Below, piece after piece: positions 35,936-44,777 of a stretch of DNA of 64,000 bases. A program made the position numbers and the translations under genes. Source of the stretch: an uncultured Bacteroidales bacterium (GTDB lineage Bacteria; Bacteroidota; Bacteroidia; Bacteroidales; FEN-979); NCBI GenBank assembly GCA_903877385.1, contig CAIRDP010000027.1, forward strand, positions 62,001 to 126,000, written 5' to 3'. Below the pieces are notes generated by a model. It saw nothing but the letters and a program-made list of their open reading frames with translations, had not been told where the DNA came from and did no database searches. Every line of letters begins with the position of its first letter. The first letter of the stretch is position 1.

Positions 35936-36751
35936 ATGCTAAAAAACAGGGTTTACCTGCTAATTTTCCTGAACTCCCTGTTTTATTTTCTTTGTGCCTA
36001 CTTCATTCTTTTTTTCATTTCAAGGATAAGCGTTGCTGTTTCTGCTTCAGCATTCAGCATACCTGTAAGAATATATTACAATACGATTGATTACCTTATA
36101 CGAAGTTCCGACTGGACTTCCGATGCCGTTAGCGTAATATTCGGCACCGGTCCCCTCCTTTGCCTGATACTTGGGCTGGTTTTTCTTATCGTTTACACCA
36201 AAGTAGAGAGCGAGACAGGGATCCTCAGGATACTGCTGGTATGGCTGATCATCATTTCGGTGGTAACATTCCTGGGCGAAATCATCATAGGGGCCCTGAT
36301 GAACCAGGGGTTTGGTTATGTGATCATGTATTTGTTCATCATGGATACCGGGAGAGTTGTCGTAACCCTTTTAGGAGGCATATTGCTTTTCTTTGCGGGA
36401 CTGGCTATGTCGAGAGTACTGCTGTATACTGCAAACACCTATTTGCCTGACCTCAAGGGTTTTGATAAAACTAAATTCATCATCTACCAGTACCTCTTTC
36501 CGTATATGGCAGGCATCCTCATTATACAGCTAGTCGAAATCCCGAAGATCAGTTGGTTTTACACTCTGATCCGCCTTTGCGGTATCATTTTCCTGGTCCC
36601 TGTTTTGACTCGCTCAGCAAGCCATCAGGATATCTGCTTTGAAGAGGAAATCCCCGAAGTGAGCATATCATGGAAAGCCGCAGCAGCGGCATTGGCTATG
36701 ATCCTGATTTACCGTGTGGTCTTTGGGTTCGGTATAAAGTTCCTGCAGTGA
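35936..36751 (+). CDS. Unknown polytopic membrane protein
   Basis: A 271-residue integral membrane protein with about seven hydrophobic helices. The ATG at 35936 is chosen over 35867 because the longer frame would overlap the upstream gene and adds a hydrophilic tail ahead of MLKNRVYLLIFL. I recognise no domain. It starts 13 bases after the alpha-oxoamine synthase gene, so a shared role in lipid or envelope metabolism is possible. It converges with the M14 peptidase gene with no gap. Confidence 0.7.
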   Translation: MLKNRVYLLIFLNSLFYFLCAYFILFFISRISVAVSASAFSIPVRIYYNTIDYLIRSSDWTSDAVSVIFGTGPLLCLILGLVFLIVYTKVESETGILRILLVWLIIISVVTFLGEIIIGALMNQGFGYVIMYLFIMDTGRVVVTLLGGILLFFAGLAMSRVLLYTANTYLPDLKGFDKTKFIIYQYLFPYMAGILIIQLVEIPKISWFYTLIRLCGIIFLVPVLTRSASHQDICFEEEIPEVSISWKAAAAALAMILIYRVVFGFGIKFLQ

Positions 36752-38473
36752 TCAGTGGCTTACAAGGATCTGTTTCCGGTAAATACCATTCCCGTTGGAG
36801 AGCACTACAAAATACATCCCGCTGGCGAAACCTGCAACATCCAGTACATGAATCAGCTTACCTGAATTAGTGATCTCCGATGAAAAGATGCTGACCCCCA
36901 TAGTGTTCAACACATCGAGTTTCCATTTTTTCGAGTCGGTTTCGGGAAATACAATGTGGACGTCGGTTTTTGCCGGTGAAGGGTAAATGGTAAGTTCTCC
37001 CTGCTCGAGCCGGGCTGTGCCGTAATAGAGAGACTTCAGCTGAACGTTTAGATGGGTAGCGTTATAATGTGTTATGGCAACGTTATTTATCGTCTTTGAA
37101 TAGTATCCCGGGGCCGAGAATGTGAGGCTCCAGGATCCCTCATCGATTACCCTGTCGTAGAATCCGCTGGGCATCCTGGAATAAACCTGTGAGCTGTCAA
37201 TATCATGATTTGCAATATTTACGAATGCCTTAAGGGGAAGCCCGGTGGCAGTATCGGTAACTACCCCCTGAATACCATATAAAACCTGTTCAATGTAATT
37301 AAGATAGGAGTGATAATCATAATTCCAGAAACTTACCAGTTGGGAGGCCGGGGGCATTTTGTTGACCGACAGCTCGATGGTAACTTCCCGGCAATGCTGC
37401 CAGTAGTTCATATAATCCTGCCTCCCACCAATAGCCTGGTACCACGCATACCCATCGGAAATACCGTTATCCAGCATTGTAAAATACCCGGCAGGACCGT
37501 ATTTGTGAATGGTATCTGCAAATTCACGGCCGACAAAGACCCACCAGGAATTATCGGCAGTGAGCTTTGGCTGGGTATCCCACGGGTAATTGAACACTTC
37601 AGCGCCTCCATGAAAATTAGCCGACATGGTCAATCCTTTTGAACTGGCAAAACCCATAAAGGCAACAGTTTCAAATTGCCATGGGTTTCCGTCGGGATGA
37701 AGTCCGTATACCGGATCAGGATAATTCCTGTTCAGGTCAACGCCGTTGGAATTATACCTTGTAGCCCCGTTAACCGTATTGTTGCCTCCGGCATAAGTAC
37801 CGTCAGGATTAGCAAGCGGATTGATAAAAATCTGAATACTGTCGACAAGCTTAGACACAGCGGGATTCGTTCCGTAGCCGGTAAGAAGGTATTCGATAAG
37901 GTGGAGCATTCCTATATAACCGGTAAGCTCATCTCCATGCATCGAACTGGTATAGAAAAATTGTGGTTTTGGGCCGTCGGTATTAATGTCTTTGGAAATC
38001 TCAAGGACTAACAGCAGGCGGTTCTCAGCTGAGGTCCCGATGGTGTCAAGCTTGCATAACGAAGGATAGGTATTGGCAAAATAAACCATGGTATCGACAT
38101 ACTGCTGGTAGGTTGGATAAAAGTCCCAGGCAGCAGGGCCGGATGGATTACGGGTGCCGGCAGGCTTCATCAGTTCCGCATCGGTAAGCATGCTTCCCGG
38201 AGCTTTCAGAAATGTTACCTGGTAGCCCAGCTTGCTGAATTTTTCAAATTCAGATTTGTTGGCATATGCGAAAACCTCATCCGCAGTCACATTATCAATA
38301 GAGATAATCCTGGTCAGCTTATTCACTTCGGCCTTGTCGAAAATATGAAATTTGAAATAAATTTCCTTTTTTGAACCAAAGAGGCTGTTCAGCTGGTTAT
38401 CGTTGGAGGTCTGCCCCCGAACCATCAGGGTTGCAATCAACACCAGAAGGGATAATGAGAAGATTTTTTTCAC
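36752..38473 (-). CDS. Secreted M14-family zinc carboxypeptidase with T9SS sorting domain
   Basis: A 573-residue secreted protein. After a signal peptide (to about residue 20) comes a pro-region, then the M14 domain with zinc ligands in SMHGDELTG and NFHGGAE, substrate-binding NSNGVDLNRNYPD, and the catalytic Glu in EVTIELSVNK. A carboxypeptidase-regulatory-like beta domain (GVVTDTATGLPLKAFVNI) follows, and the C-terminus (YPSPAKTDVHIVF...GMYFVVLSNG) is a Por sorting domain. It should be a surface or secreted peptidase. It overlaps dapA by four bases (ATGA) and is the last gene of that unit. Confidence 0.92.
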   Translation of the reverse strand: MKKIFSLSLLVLIATLMVRGQTSNDNQLNSLFGSKKEIYFKFHIFDKAEVNKLTRIISIDNVTADEVFAYANKSEFEKFSKLGYQVTFLKAPGSMLTDAELMKPAGTRNPSGPAAWDFYPTYQQYVDTMVYFANTYPSLCKLDTIGTSAENRLLLVLEISKDINTDGPKPQFFYTSSMHGDELTGYIGMLHLIEYLLTGYGTNPAVSKLVDSIQIFINPLANPDGTYAGGNNTVNGATRYNSNGVDLNRNYPDPVYGLHPDGNPWQFETVAFMGFASSKGLTMSANFHGGAEVFNYPWDTQPKLTADNSWWVFVGREFADTIHKYGPAGYFTMLDNGISDGYAWYQAIGGRQDYMNYWQHCREVTIELSVNKMPPASQLVSFWNYDYHSYLNYIEQVLYGIQGVVTDTATGLPLKAFVNIANHDIDSSQVYSRMPSGFYDRVIDEGSWSLTFSAPGYYSKTINNVAITHYNATHLNVQLKSLYYGTARLEQGELTIYPSPAKTDVHIVFPETDSKKWKLDVLNTMGVSIFSSEITNSGKLIHVLDVAGFASGMYFVVLSNGNGIYRKQILVSH

Positions 38474-39354
38474 AGTTTTATGAGTTGTTGGATCAGTTTA
38501 TAGGTTGTAGCATTCACAGGGACAAGAGGCAGCCTCAGGAAGTTGCCTGCAAGTTTCTTTATTTCAAGCGCGGCTTTGACACCGGCAGGGCTTCCATCGG
38601 CAAAAAGTGAATTCATGAAATCAAGGAGGCGGAAATGGATCTCCCTTGCTTTTACAAAATCTCCTTTCAAACCCGCCCTTACCAACTCTGAAAATTCAGA
38701 GGGGAAAACGTTGGCAACAACAGAGATCACACCATCGGCGCCCAGGGCAAGCAGTGAAAGGGTAAGAGCATCATCTCCCGACAGGACCAGGAAGTTATGA
38801 GGCCTGTTCTTCAGGACCTGGCTTATCTGGTCAATGCTACCCGACGCTTCCTTGATACCGATAATATTTTCACATTCATTTGCAAGCCTGATGGTTGTGG
38901 AGGCTGAAATATTGCTTGCGGTCCTGCCTGGCACCGTGTATACTATGAGCGGGACAGGGCTTTCTTCCGAAACGGCTTTAAAATGCCTGAAGATTCCTTC
39001 CTGCTGAGGTTTATTATAATAAGGACAAACCGAGAGGATGGCATCAACTCCCTTGAAGGAGGTTTCATGCAAAGCGGCAATGACCTCTGAAGTGCTGTTT
39101 CCTCCGATCCCGACAACAAGGGGAACACGGCCTTTATTTTTTTCAACAGAAAACTTTATCAATTCCTTTTTTTCCTCTTTGGAGACAGTGGGTGACTCTC
39201 CTGTGGTACCAAGCACGACGATGAATTCACAACCGCCTTCAATGATATGGTTCATCACCTTTTCATATGCAAGGAAATCGAGGGCTCCGGATTTTTTAAA
39301 AGGGCTTACAATGGCAACGCCTGTTCCTTTTAATTTACTGCGGATGTTTTTCAT
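38470..39354 (-). CDS. dapA: 4-hydroxy-tetrahydrodipicolinate synthase
   Basis: A 294-residue TIM-barrel enzyme that condenses pyruvate with aspartate semialdehyde in lysine and meso-diaminopimelate synthesis. VLGTTGESPTVS carries the TT pair, VYTVPGRT the catalytic Tyr, and IIGIKEASG the Schiff-base Lys. It overlaps the DUF6913 gene by 20 bases upstream and the M14 gene by four downstream, so all three are probably one transcript. Confidence 0.95.
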   Translation of the reverse strand: MKNIRSKLKGTGVAIVSPFKKSGALDFLAYEKVMNHIIEGGCEFIVVLGTTGESPTVSKEEKKELIKFSVEKNKGRVPLVVGIGGNSTSEVIAALHETSFKGVDAILSVCPYYNKPQQEGIFRHFKAVSEESPVPLIVYTVPGRTASNISASTTIRLANECENIIGIKEASGSIDQISQVLKNRPHNFLVLSGDDALTLSLLALGADGVISVVANVFPSEFSELVRAGLKGDFVKAREIHFRLLDFMNSLFADGSPAGVKAALEIKKLAGNFLRLPLVPVNATTYKLIQQLIKL

Positions 39355-39892
39355 CGGTCTTGATAATAGTTAGGTAATGCTTTATCTGGTAAAGGTATTC
39401 ATCGAAGGTAATGGCCGGTTTTGCATCTATCATAAAATCATAGTAGGATGTATTGTCTTCGGAGAACCTCCCTACCCTGCATACCGACCTGGATAAACCG
39501 GCGATATACTTTAAAGGGAATGTATCGGCGAGACTTAGGTCTATAAGCAGGTCGAATTCTTTTTCAATGAAATCCTTCACGGTGTTATGGATCGGCCTGT
39601 AAAACCAGGTCACGTCTTTACGCGAGAAAAAATCATAGGATAATTTAGGAAGAAACCTGTGAATCAGGCTTTTGCTTTTAACAAAGCCCAGGGCTTTAAC
39701 TTCCTTATGTTCCTGCTGAAGCTGGGTGACGAATTCCGACACCTTGTCATAATCAGGAACATCAACGAGGGTGTACAGTATGCCGACCCTTTTGGCGGTC
39801 CCCAGGTTTACCATCCCGTGAACCTGGTTGGTTTTTAACCTTTCCTTTTTAAAATAATACTGGCCTATCTTTCTTCTTAATTTTTCAAACAT
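39335..39892 (-). CDS. DUF6913-like protein
   Basis: A 185-residue cytoplasmic protein, taken from ATG 39892 (MFEKLRRKIGQYYFKK) because a textbook promoter lies at 39926-39956 and the longer frame (to 39955) would run through it. The wording GILYTLVDVPDYDKV and EFDLLIDLSLADTFPLKYIAGLS matches, from memory, a DUF that sits next to dapA in Bacteroidetes. Function unknown. The 3' end overlaps dapA by 20 bases. Confidence 0.75.
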   Translation of the reverse strand: MFEKLRRKIGQYYFKKERLKTNQVHGMVNLGTAKRVGILYTLVDVPDYDKVSEFVTQLQQEHKEVKALGFVKSKSLIHRFLPKLSYDFFSRKDVTWFYRPIHNTVKDFIEKEFDLLIDLSLADTFPLKYIAGLSRSVCRVGRFSEDNTSYYDFMIDAKPAITFDEYLYQIKHYLTIIKTDEKHPQ

Positions 39893-39925
39893 ATTTTCAT
39901 CCTTCTGAAACTGGCAGGAATTCTG

Positions 39926-39956
39926 CAAAATTACAATAAAAGGATATAACGTCAAA
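39926..39956 (-). promoter_or_regulatory. Full Bacteroidetes promoter of the DUF6913-dapA-M14 unit
   Basis: On the minus strand, TTTG (39953-39956), 19 bases, then TAATTTTG (39926-39933) match the housekeeping consensus exactly, about 33 bases ahead of the ATG. Confidence 0.75.
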
Positions 39957-40021
39957 TCCCTTAAAAGATTATAAGAAGAATCAGTGGTTTTTGTAATTTT
40001 ACAGCAGATGAATGATGATGT

Positions 40022-43000
40022 ATGTCACAATATAGTATAAATATCTACACTCTTCTCTACGCACTCACGGTTGTTATCTCCCTGATGGCGGCGATTATAG
40101 CTCTCCAGCACCGAAAAACTTACGGTGCTCCCACCCTCGTTGCCCTGCTGCTTTTAACCGCCTGGTGGTGTTTTGGCGGTTTGTTCGAAACTTCGGCAAT
40201 GACACCTCCGGCAAAGTTTTTTTGGTCCAAGTTCGAATACTTCGGAGGAGTTAATGCTCCCGTAGTATTCCTTTTACTTACCATTCAGTATACCCATCCG
40301 GCGATAAAACTTAAATTATCGTGGATCATTTCGCTTTTCATAGTGCCTGCATTCACTATACTGGCTGCTTTGAGCAACGATCTCCATCATTTCATCTGGA
40401 CGGGTTTTACACCCGGGCCGTCCGGTTCAAACCAAATACTGTATCACCATGGGACCTGGTTCTGGATTGGGTTTATGGGGTACTCCTACCTGATGCTGCT
40501 GTCAAGCATAGGTATCCTTTTCAACTCCCTTCTGCAATACCGCCACACCCTCAGGTACCAGATGATTGCCCTGTTGATTGCCGCTTTGCTTCCATGGATT
40601 GGGAACATTTTTTATCTTCTGAATATCAATCCATTACCAGGACTTGACCTTACAAGGATCGCCTTTTCAGGCTCGGGACTAGTCCTGGTCTATGCCATGA
40701 CCAAACTAAGGCTGCTTGACCTTTTGCCCAGGGCCAGGACTTTACTGCTCGAGACCATGGTTGACGGGATACTGGTGGTTGATGTCACAAAAAGGATTGT
40801 TGATATTAATCCTTCGGCAAGAACGTTTCTGGGCCTTGGGAAAGAAGAAGAAATAATCGGGAAAAAGATTGATGATTTCACTTCCGATCACTTAAGACTC
40901 ATCAACATTGCCATTGACAGCAATGCCGAAGAAAAGGTTTATTCTTTTCCCCCGAGATTCATCGAAATCAACCTTACTTCATTGCATAATAAAAAAGGTG
41001 AGATAAGCGGGAAGTGCCTGTACATGCATGATATCACCGAACTCATGAGCAAGGAAAACGCATTGAGGCAAAGTGAAGAAAAATACAGGGCAATTGCCGA
41101 AAACGTTTCGGATGTGATCTGGATGATGGACACCAACATGAAATATACGTATGTGAGTCCGTCGATTATGAGCCAGAGAGGTTTTACGGTTGAGGAATTC
41201 ATTAATCTGCACCTTGATGAAGTATATATTCCTGAATCACTGAAGCTGGTCCTTGAAAAGTTCAGGGAGTACAAACGGCTTTCAGACCAGTGCAAACTGC
41301 AGCCGGGGATATCGATGATACTTGAGCTTCATCACAAATGCCGTGACGGTTCCGTGAAAACCGGGGAGGTTCATGTTAACGTAATGCTGGACGAGAACAA
41401 CAAGCTCATGGCTGTTCATGGTATAACCAGGGATATTACCGAAAGAAAGCGTGAAGAATCGGCTTTGAAGCAGCGGGACAAGCTTCTGCAATCGGTCACC
41501 AAAGCGGTGATCAGCCTGCTGCACAGATCGGACCTTGAAGTTGCGATCCAGGAGGCCTTGCAGATTCTGGGTGAAGCAATCAATGCCGACCGGGTTTATA
41601 TTTTCGAAAACATACGGGATTCAAAGACCCTTGATACCGGGATGCGCCTCAGGCAGCAATGGACAAACAGCGGTTCATTCGGTTTGAGATCCTATGATGA
41701 AAAAGAATACCTTTCTTACCAGACTTCTTTTCCCCGATGGTTTGAGCGACTCTCTACAGGCAAGTCGGTAAACGGTTTTGTTAAAGATTTTCCCGACCTG
41801 GAAAGAATGGTGCTTGAACCTCAATCCATCAAGTCGCTTCTGGTTATTCCAATTTTCATTGAATCGAACTTCTGGGGGTTTATAGGTTTTGATGACTGTA
41901 CAAAGGAAAGGACATGGACGGAGGCCGAAGAAAATGTTCTCACGACTGCTGCTATAAGTATCGGCATGGCTTATGTAAAAAAGCGTACCGAAATAGAACT
42001 GATCAAGGCAAAAGAACATGCAGAGGAGAGCGACAGGCTGAAGTCAGCATTTCTTGCAACTATGTCGCATGAATTAAGGACACCTCTGAATGCCATCATC
42101 GGTTTTTCGGGCATCATCGGACAGGGGATGGACTCTTCGGAACAGGAGGAATATATAAGGATCATTAACAGGAGCGGGAAGAACCTCCTGAATATCATTG
42201 AGGACCTGTTCAATATATCCATGATAGAGTCCGGTGACATCAGGGTTGAGATGGAGCATTTTTCGTTCGATAAGTTCCGCAACCAGCTCAATGAGATCCT
42301 TTATTCGGAGATCAAGAGCATGGATAAACCTAACCTGGCAATCCATTACAGCCCTGATCCCTCCAATCAGGATATTTATCTTTTCACAGACCAGAATAAA
42401 CTTCTCCAGATATTCAGCAACATCCTTAAAAATGCCGTCAAATTCACGCAGAATGGATCAATCGAATACGGTTATTCTGTCGGCAACGGTAAGGAAATAA
42501 CTTTTTTCATAAAAGATACAGGGATAGGAATTGCCCCCGAGCTGCAAAAAGTTATTTTCGAAAAATTCAGGCAGGCAGATGAAACTTTTACCCGCAAATT
42601 CGGCGGGACAGGGCTTGGTTTGTCGATCAGCAAACGTCTCACTGAGTTATTAAACGGGAATATCTGGGTGGAGTCGGAGCCCGGGCAAGGGTCAGTATTT
42701 CATTTCATGATCCCTTGCAGGGACCTTAGCTGGCATTCCAGCCGCGGAGGAGGCAATGAAAACCAGGTCCTGGGATTTCTTCATAATAAGACCATACTGC
42801 TGGTCGAAGATGAAGAATCGAACTTCCTTCTTATTAAAACAATCCTCAAACATTCCGACGCAACCTTATTGTGGGCGAAGAATGGCAAGGAAGGAATCGA
42901 AATGATAGACACACATGAAGATATCTCTCTTGTACTCATGGATATTAAAATGCCGGTCATGGATGGTTATGAGGCAACCAGGATGTCGAAAACCATCAGG

Positions 43001-43144
43001 CCTAAATTGCCTGTCATTGCCATGACCGCCCATGCTTTATACGGGGATGAAGAAAAGGCTTTCGAAAGCGGTTTTGATAATTACATCCCCAAACCTATAA
43101 ACAAAAGCCTTTTGTTCACCATACTGGAACAATATCTTTCGTAA
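40022..43144 (+). CDS. Hybrid sensor histidine kinase with 7TM, PAS, GAF and receiver domains
   Basis: A 1040-residue hybrid kinase. A seven-helix N-terminal sensor (about 1-225) is followed by two PAS domains (about 235-340 and 350-480, the second ending in ITERKREE), a GAF domain (about 490-660), HisKA with phospho-acceptor H683 in MSHELRTPLN, HATPase with NILKNAVKF, KDTGIGIAP and GGTGLGLSI, and a C-terminal receiver with phospho-acceptor D974 in VLMDIKMPVMDG. It should sense a membrane or cytoplasmic signal and relay phosphate to its own receiver. No response regulator gene lies next to it; ispH follows after 5 bases. Confidence 0.93.
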   Translation: MSQYSINIYTLLYALTVVISLMAAIIALQHRKTYGAPTLVALLLLTAWWCFGGLFETSAMTPPAKFFWSKFEYFGGVNAPVVFLLLTIQYTHPAIKLKLSWIISLFIVPAFTILAALSNDLHHFIWTGFTPGPSGSNQILYHHGTWFWIGFMGYSYLMLLSSIGILFNSLLQYRHTLRYQMIALLIAALLPWIGNIFYLLNINPLPGLDLTRIAFSGSGLVLVYAMTKLRLLDLLPRARTLLLETMVDGILVVDVTKRIVDINPSARTFLGLGKEEEIIGKKIDDFTSDHLRLINIAIDSNAEEKVYSFPPRFIEINLTSLHNKKGEISGKCLYMHDITELMSKENALRQSEEKYRAIAENVSDVIWMMDTNMKYTYVSPSIMSQRGFTVEEFINLHLDEVYIPESLKLVLEKFREYKRLSDQCKLQPGISMILELHHKCRDGSVKTGEVHVNVMLDENNKLMAVHGITRDITERKREESALKQRDKLLQSVTKAVISLLHRSDLEVAIQEALQILGEAINADRVYIFENIRDSKTLDTGMRLRQQWTNSGSFGLRSYDEKEYLSYQTSFPRWFERLSTGKSVNGFVKDFPDLERMVLEPQSIKSLLVIPIFIESNFWGFIGFDDCTKERTWTEAEENVLTTAAISIGMAYVKKRTEIELIKAKEHAEESDRLKSAFLATMSHELRTPLNAIIGFSGIIGQGMDSSEQEEYIRIINRSGKNLLNIIEDLFNISMIESGDIRVEMEHFSFDKFRNQLNEILYSEIKSMDKPNLAIHYSPDPSNQDIYLFTDQNKLLQIFSNILKNAVKFTQNGSIEYGYSVGNGKEITFFIKDTGIGIAPELQKVIFEKFRQADETFTRKFGGTGLGLSISKRLTELLNGNIWVESEPGQGSVFHFMIPCRDLSWHSSRGGGNENQVLGFLHNKTILLVEDEESNFLLIKTILKHSDATLLWAKNGKEGIEMIDTHEDISLVLMDIKMPVMDGYEATRMSKTIRPKLPVIAMTAHALYGDEEKAFESGFDNYIPKPINKSLLFTILEQYLS

Positions 43145-43149
43145 GGATT

Positions 43150-44001
43150 ATGGGCAGGCTTCACCTTAATGTTGTAATTGATAATAAATCGGGCTTTTGT
43201 TTCGGCGTGGTGGGAGCTATCGAAAAAGCAGAGAAAGAACTTCATGCCAGCGGCGAATTATTTTGCCTGGGCGAAATCGTTCATAATGATGAGGAAGTAA
43301 AACGCCTGGAGATGGAGGGGATGGTGAATATTTCAAGGGAGGACCTTGGACATCTTTCTGATAAAACTATTCTTTTCAGGGCCCACGGGGAACCGCCCGA
43401 GAGTTACAATATCGCCATCAGGAACGGGAACAGGATCATCGATGCCTCCTGTCCTATCATTCTTAAGCTCCAGAAAAGATTCAGGGAATCCTATGAAAAA
43501 GGTGAAACCATATACCTTTACGGTAAGCCCAACCATCCAGAAGTAATTGGTCTGAACGGACAGATAGGGAATAAAGCAATTGTTTTCGGGCACGTTGAAG
43601 ACCTGGATATGAAATCGATGCCTCGCAGGATAACCCTATACAGCCAGACCACCATGTCGATCGACAGTTTTTATGACATTGTGAAAAAACTTGAAAATGC
43701 AGGAATAAAGGTCATCGTAAAGGATACCATCTGCAGGCAGGTATCACACCGTGAACCAAGTCTCAGGCAATTCAGCCGGATGTTTAAAAAGATCATTTTT
43801 GTTGCCGGGAAGAGGTCATCCAACGGAAGTGTTCTTTTCAATGTTTGCCGGCAGGAAAACCTGCATACATACTTCGTAAGCTCTCCCGGTGAGATCTTTG
43901 AACATTGGTTCGACAAGGATGACACAGTGGGTATTTGCGGCGCCACATCTACTCCCATGTGGCTTATGAAAGAAGTTGAACTGAAACTTTTATCTCTCTG
44001 A
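43150..44001 (+). CDS. ispH: 4-hydroxy-3-methylbut-2-enyl diphosphate reductase IspH
   Basis: A 283-residue Fe-S enzyme for the last step of the MEP isoprenoid pathway. The three cluster cysteines are in SGFCFGV, DASCPI and DTICRQ; active-site residues lie in FRAHGEPPE and SQTTMS. The usual GxxGHPE reads GKPNHPE. It begins 5 bases after the histidine kinase stop and is followed after 2 bases by the MBL gene, so these three may form a transcript. Confidence 0.95.
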   Translation: MGRLHLNVVIDNKSGFCFGVVGAIEKAEKELHASGELFCLGEIVHNDEEVKRLEMEGMVNISREDLGHLSDKTILFRAHGEPPESYNIAIRNGNRIIDASCPIILKLQKRFRESYEKGETIYLYGKPNHPEVIGLNGQIGNKAIVFGHVEDLDMKSMPRRITLYSQTTMSIDSFYDIVKKLENAGIKVIVKDTICRQVSHREPSLRQFSRMFKKIIFVAGKRSSNGSVLFNVCRQENLHTYFVSSPGEIFEHWFDKDDTVGICGATSTPMWLMKEVELKLLSL

Positions 44002-44003
44002 TT

Positions 44004-44777
44004 TTGAAAATCACATTTCTGGGTACAGGAACATCACAGGGCGTGCCGGTCATTGGTTGCCATTGCAGGGTATGCACTTCTAAAGACAAGCGTGACCGGC
44101 GGTTAAGGTCCTCAATCCTTGTTGAATGGGAACAGGGGAAGATCGTGGTAGATTGCGGCCCGGATTTCAGGCAGCAAATGCTGAAGCACAAAGTCAACAG
44201 CATTGATGCGATCCTTGTAACACATGCACATAAGGATCATATCGGCGGGCTGGACGATGTGAGAGCATACAATTATATACTGAAGCGGCCTGTGGATGTA
44301 TATGCAGAACCCAAGGTTCAGGAGATCATCAAGGTGGAATATTCCTATGCTTTTGAGAAGGAACCTTATCCCGGTGTCCCTGAAATCGTGCTCCATAACC
44401 TCCTTAACCGGCCATTCACGGTCTGTGGCCTTAATGTGGTCCCCGTGAGGGCAACACATTTCAGTGACCGTAACTTCGTTTTCGGTTTCAGGTTCAATGA
44501 TTTTACCTACATCACCGACGCCGTGAGGATCTCATCCGCAGAAAAAGAAAAAATAAAAGGTTCGAAGGTAATCGTACTTAATGCCCTGAGAAAGGAAAAG
44601 CACTATTCGCATTTTAACCTTGAAGAGGCCCTGGCCCTGATGGAAGAGTTCCAGCCTGAACAGGGTTACCTTACCCACATCAGCCACCAGATGGGCAGGT
44701 ACAGTGAAGTTTCAAAGCTGCTACCATCCAATGTTGCGCTTGCCTGCGATGGCCTTACATTCGATGTCAACGGCTGA
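44004..44777 (+). CDS. MBL-fold metallo-hydrolase, PhnP-like
   Basis: A 257-residue metallo-beta-lactamase-fold hydrolase starting with TTG, two bases after ispH; the TTG is supported by MKITFLGTGTSQGVPVIGC, the normal family N-terminus. Metal ligands are in THAHKDHIGG (HxHxDH), ATHFSD, TDAV and the final LTHISH. CHCRVC near residues 20-24 resembles the structural zinc site of PhnP-type phosphodiesterases. The substrate is probably a cyclic or linear phosphodiester, by family. The end overlaps the convergent ABC lipoprotein gene by 11 bases. Confidence 0.87.
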   Translation: MKITFLGTGTSQGVPVIGCHCRVCTSKDKRDRRLRSSILVEWEQGKIVVDCGPDFRQQMLKHKVNSIDAILVTHAHKDHIGGLDDVRAYNYILKRPVDVYAEPKVQEIIKVEYSYAFEKEPYPGVPEIVLHNLLNRPFTVCGLNVVPVRATHFSDRNFVFGFRFNDFTYITDAVRISSAEKEKIKGSKVIVLNALRKEKHYSHFNLEEALALMEEFQPEQGYLTHISHQMGRYSEVSKLLPSNVALACDGLTFDVNG

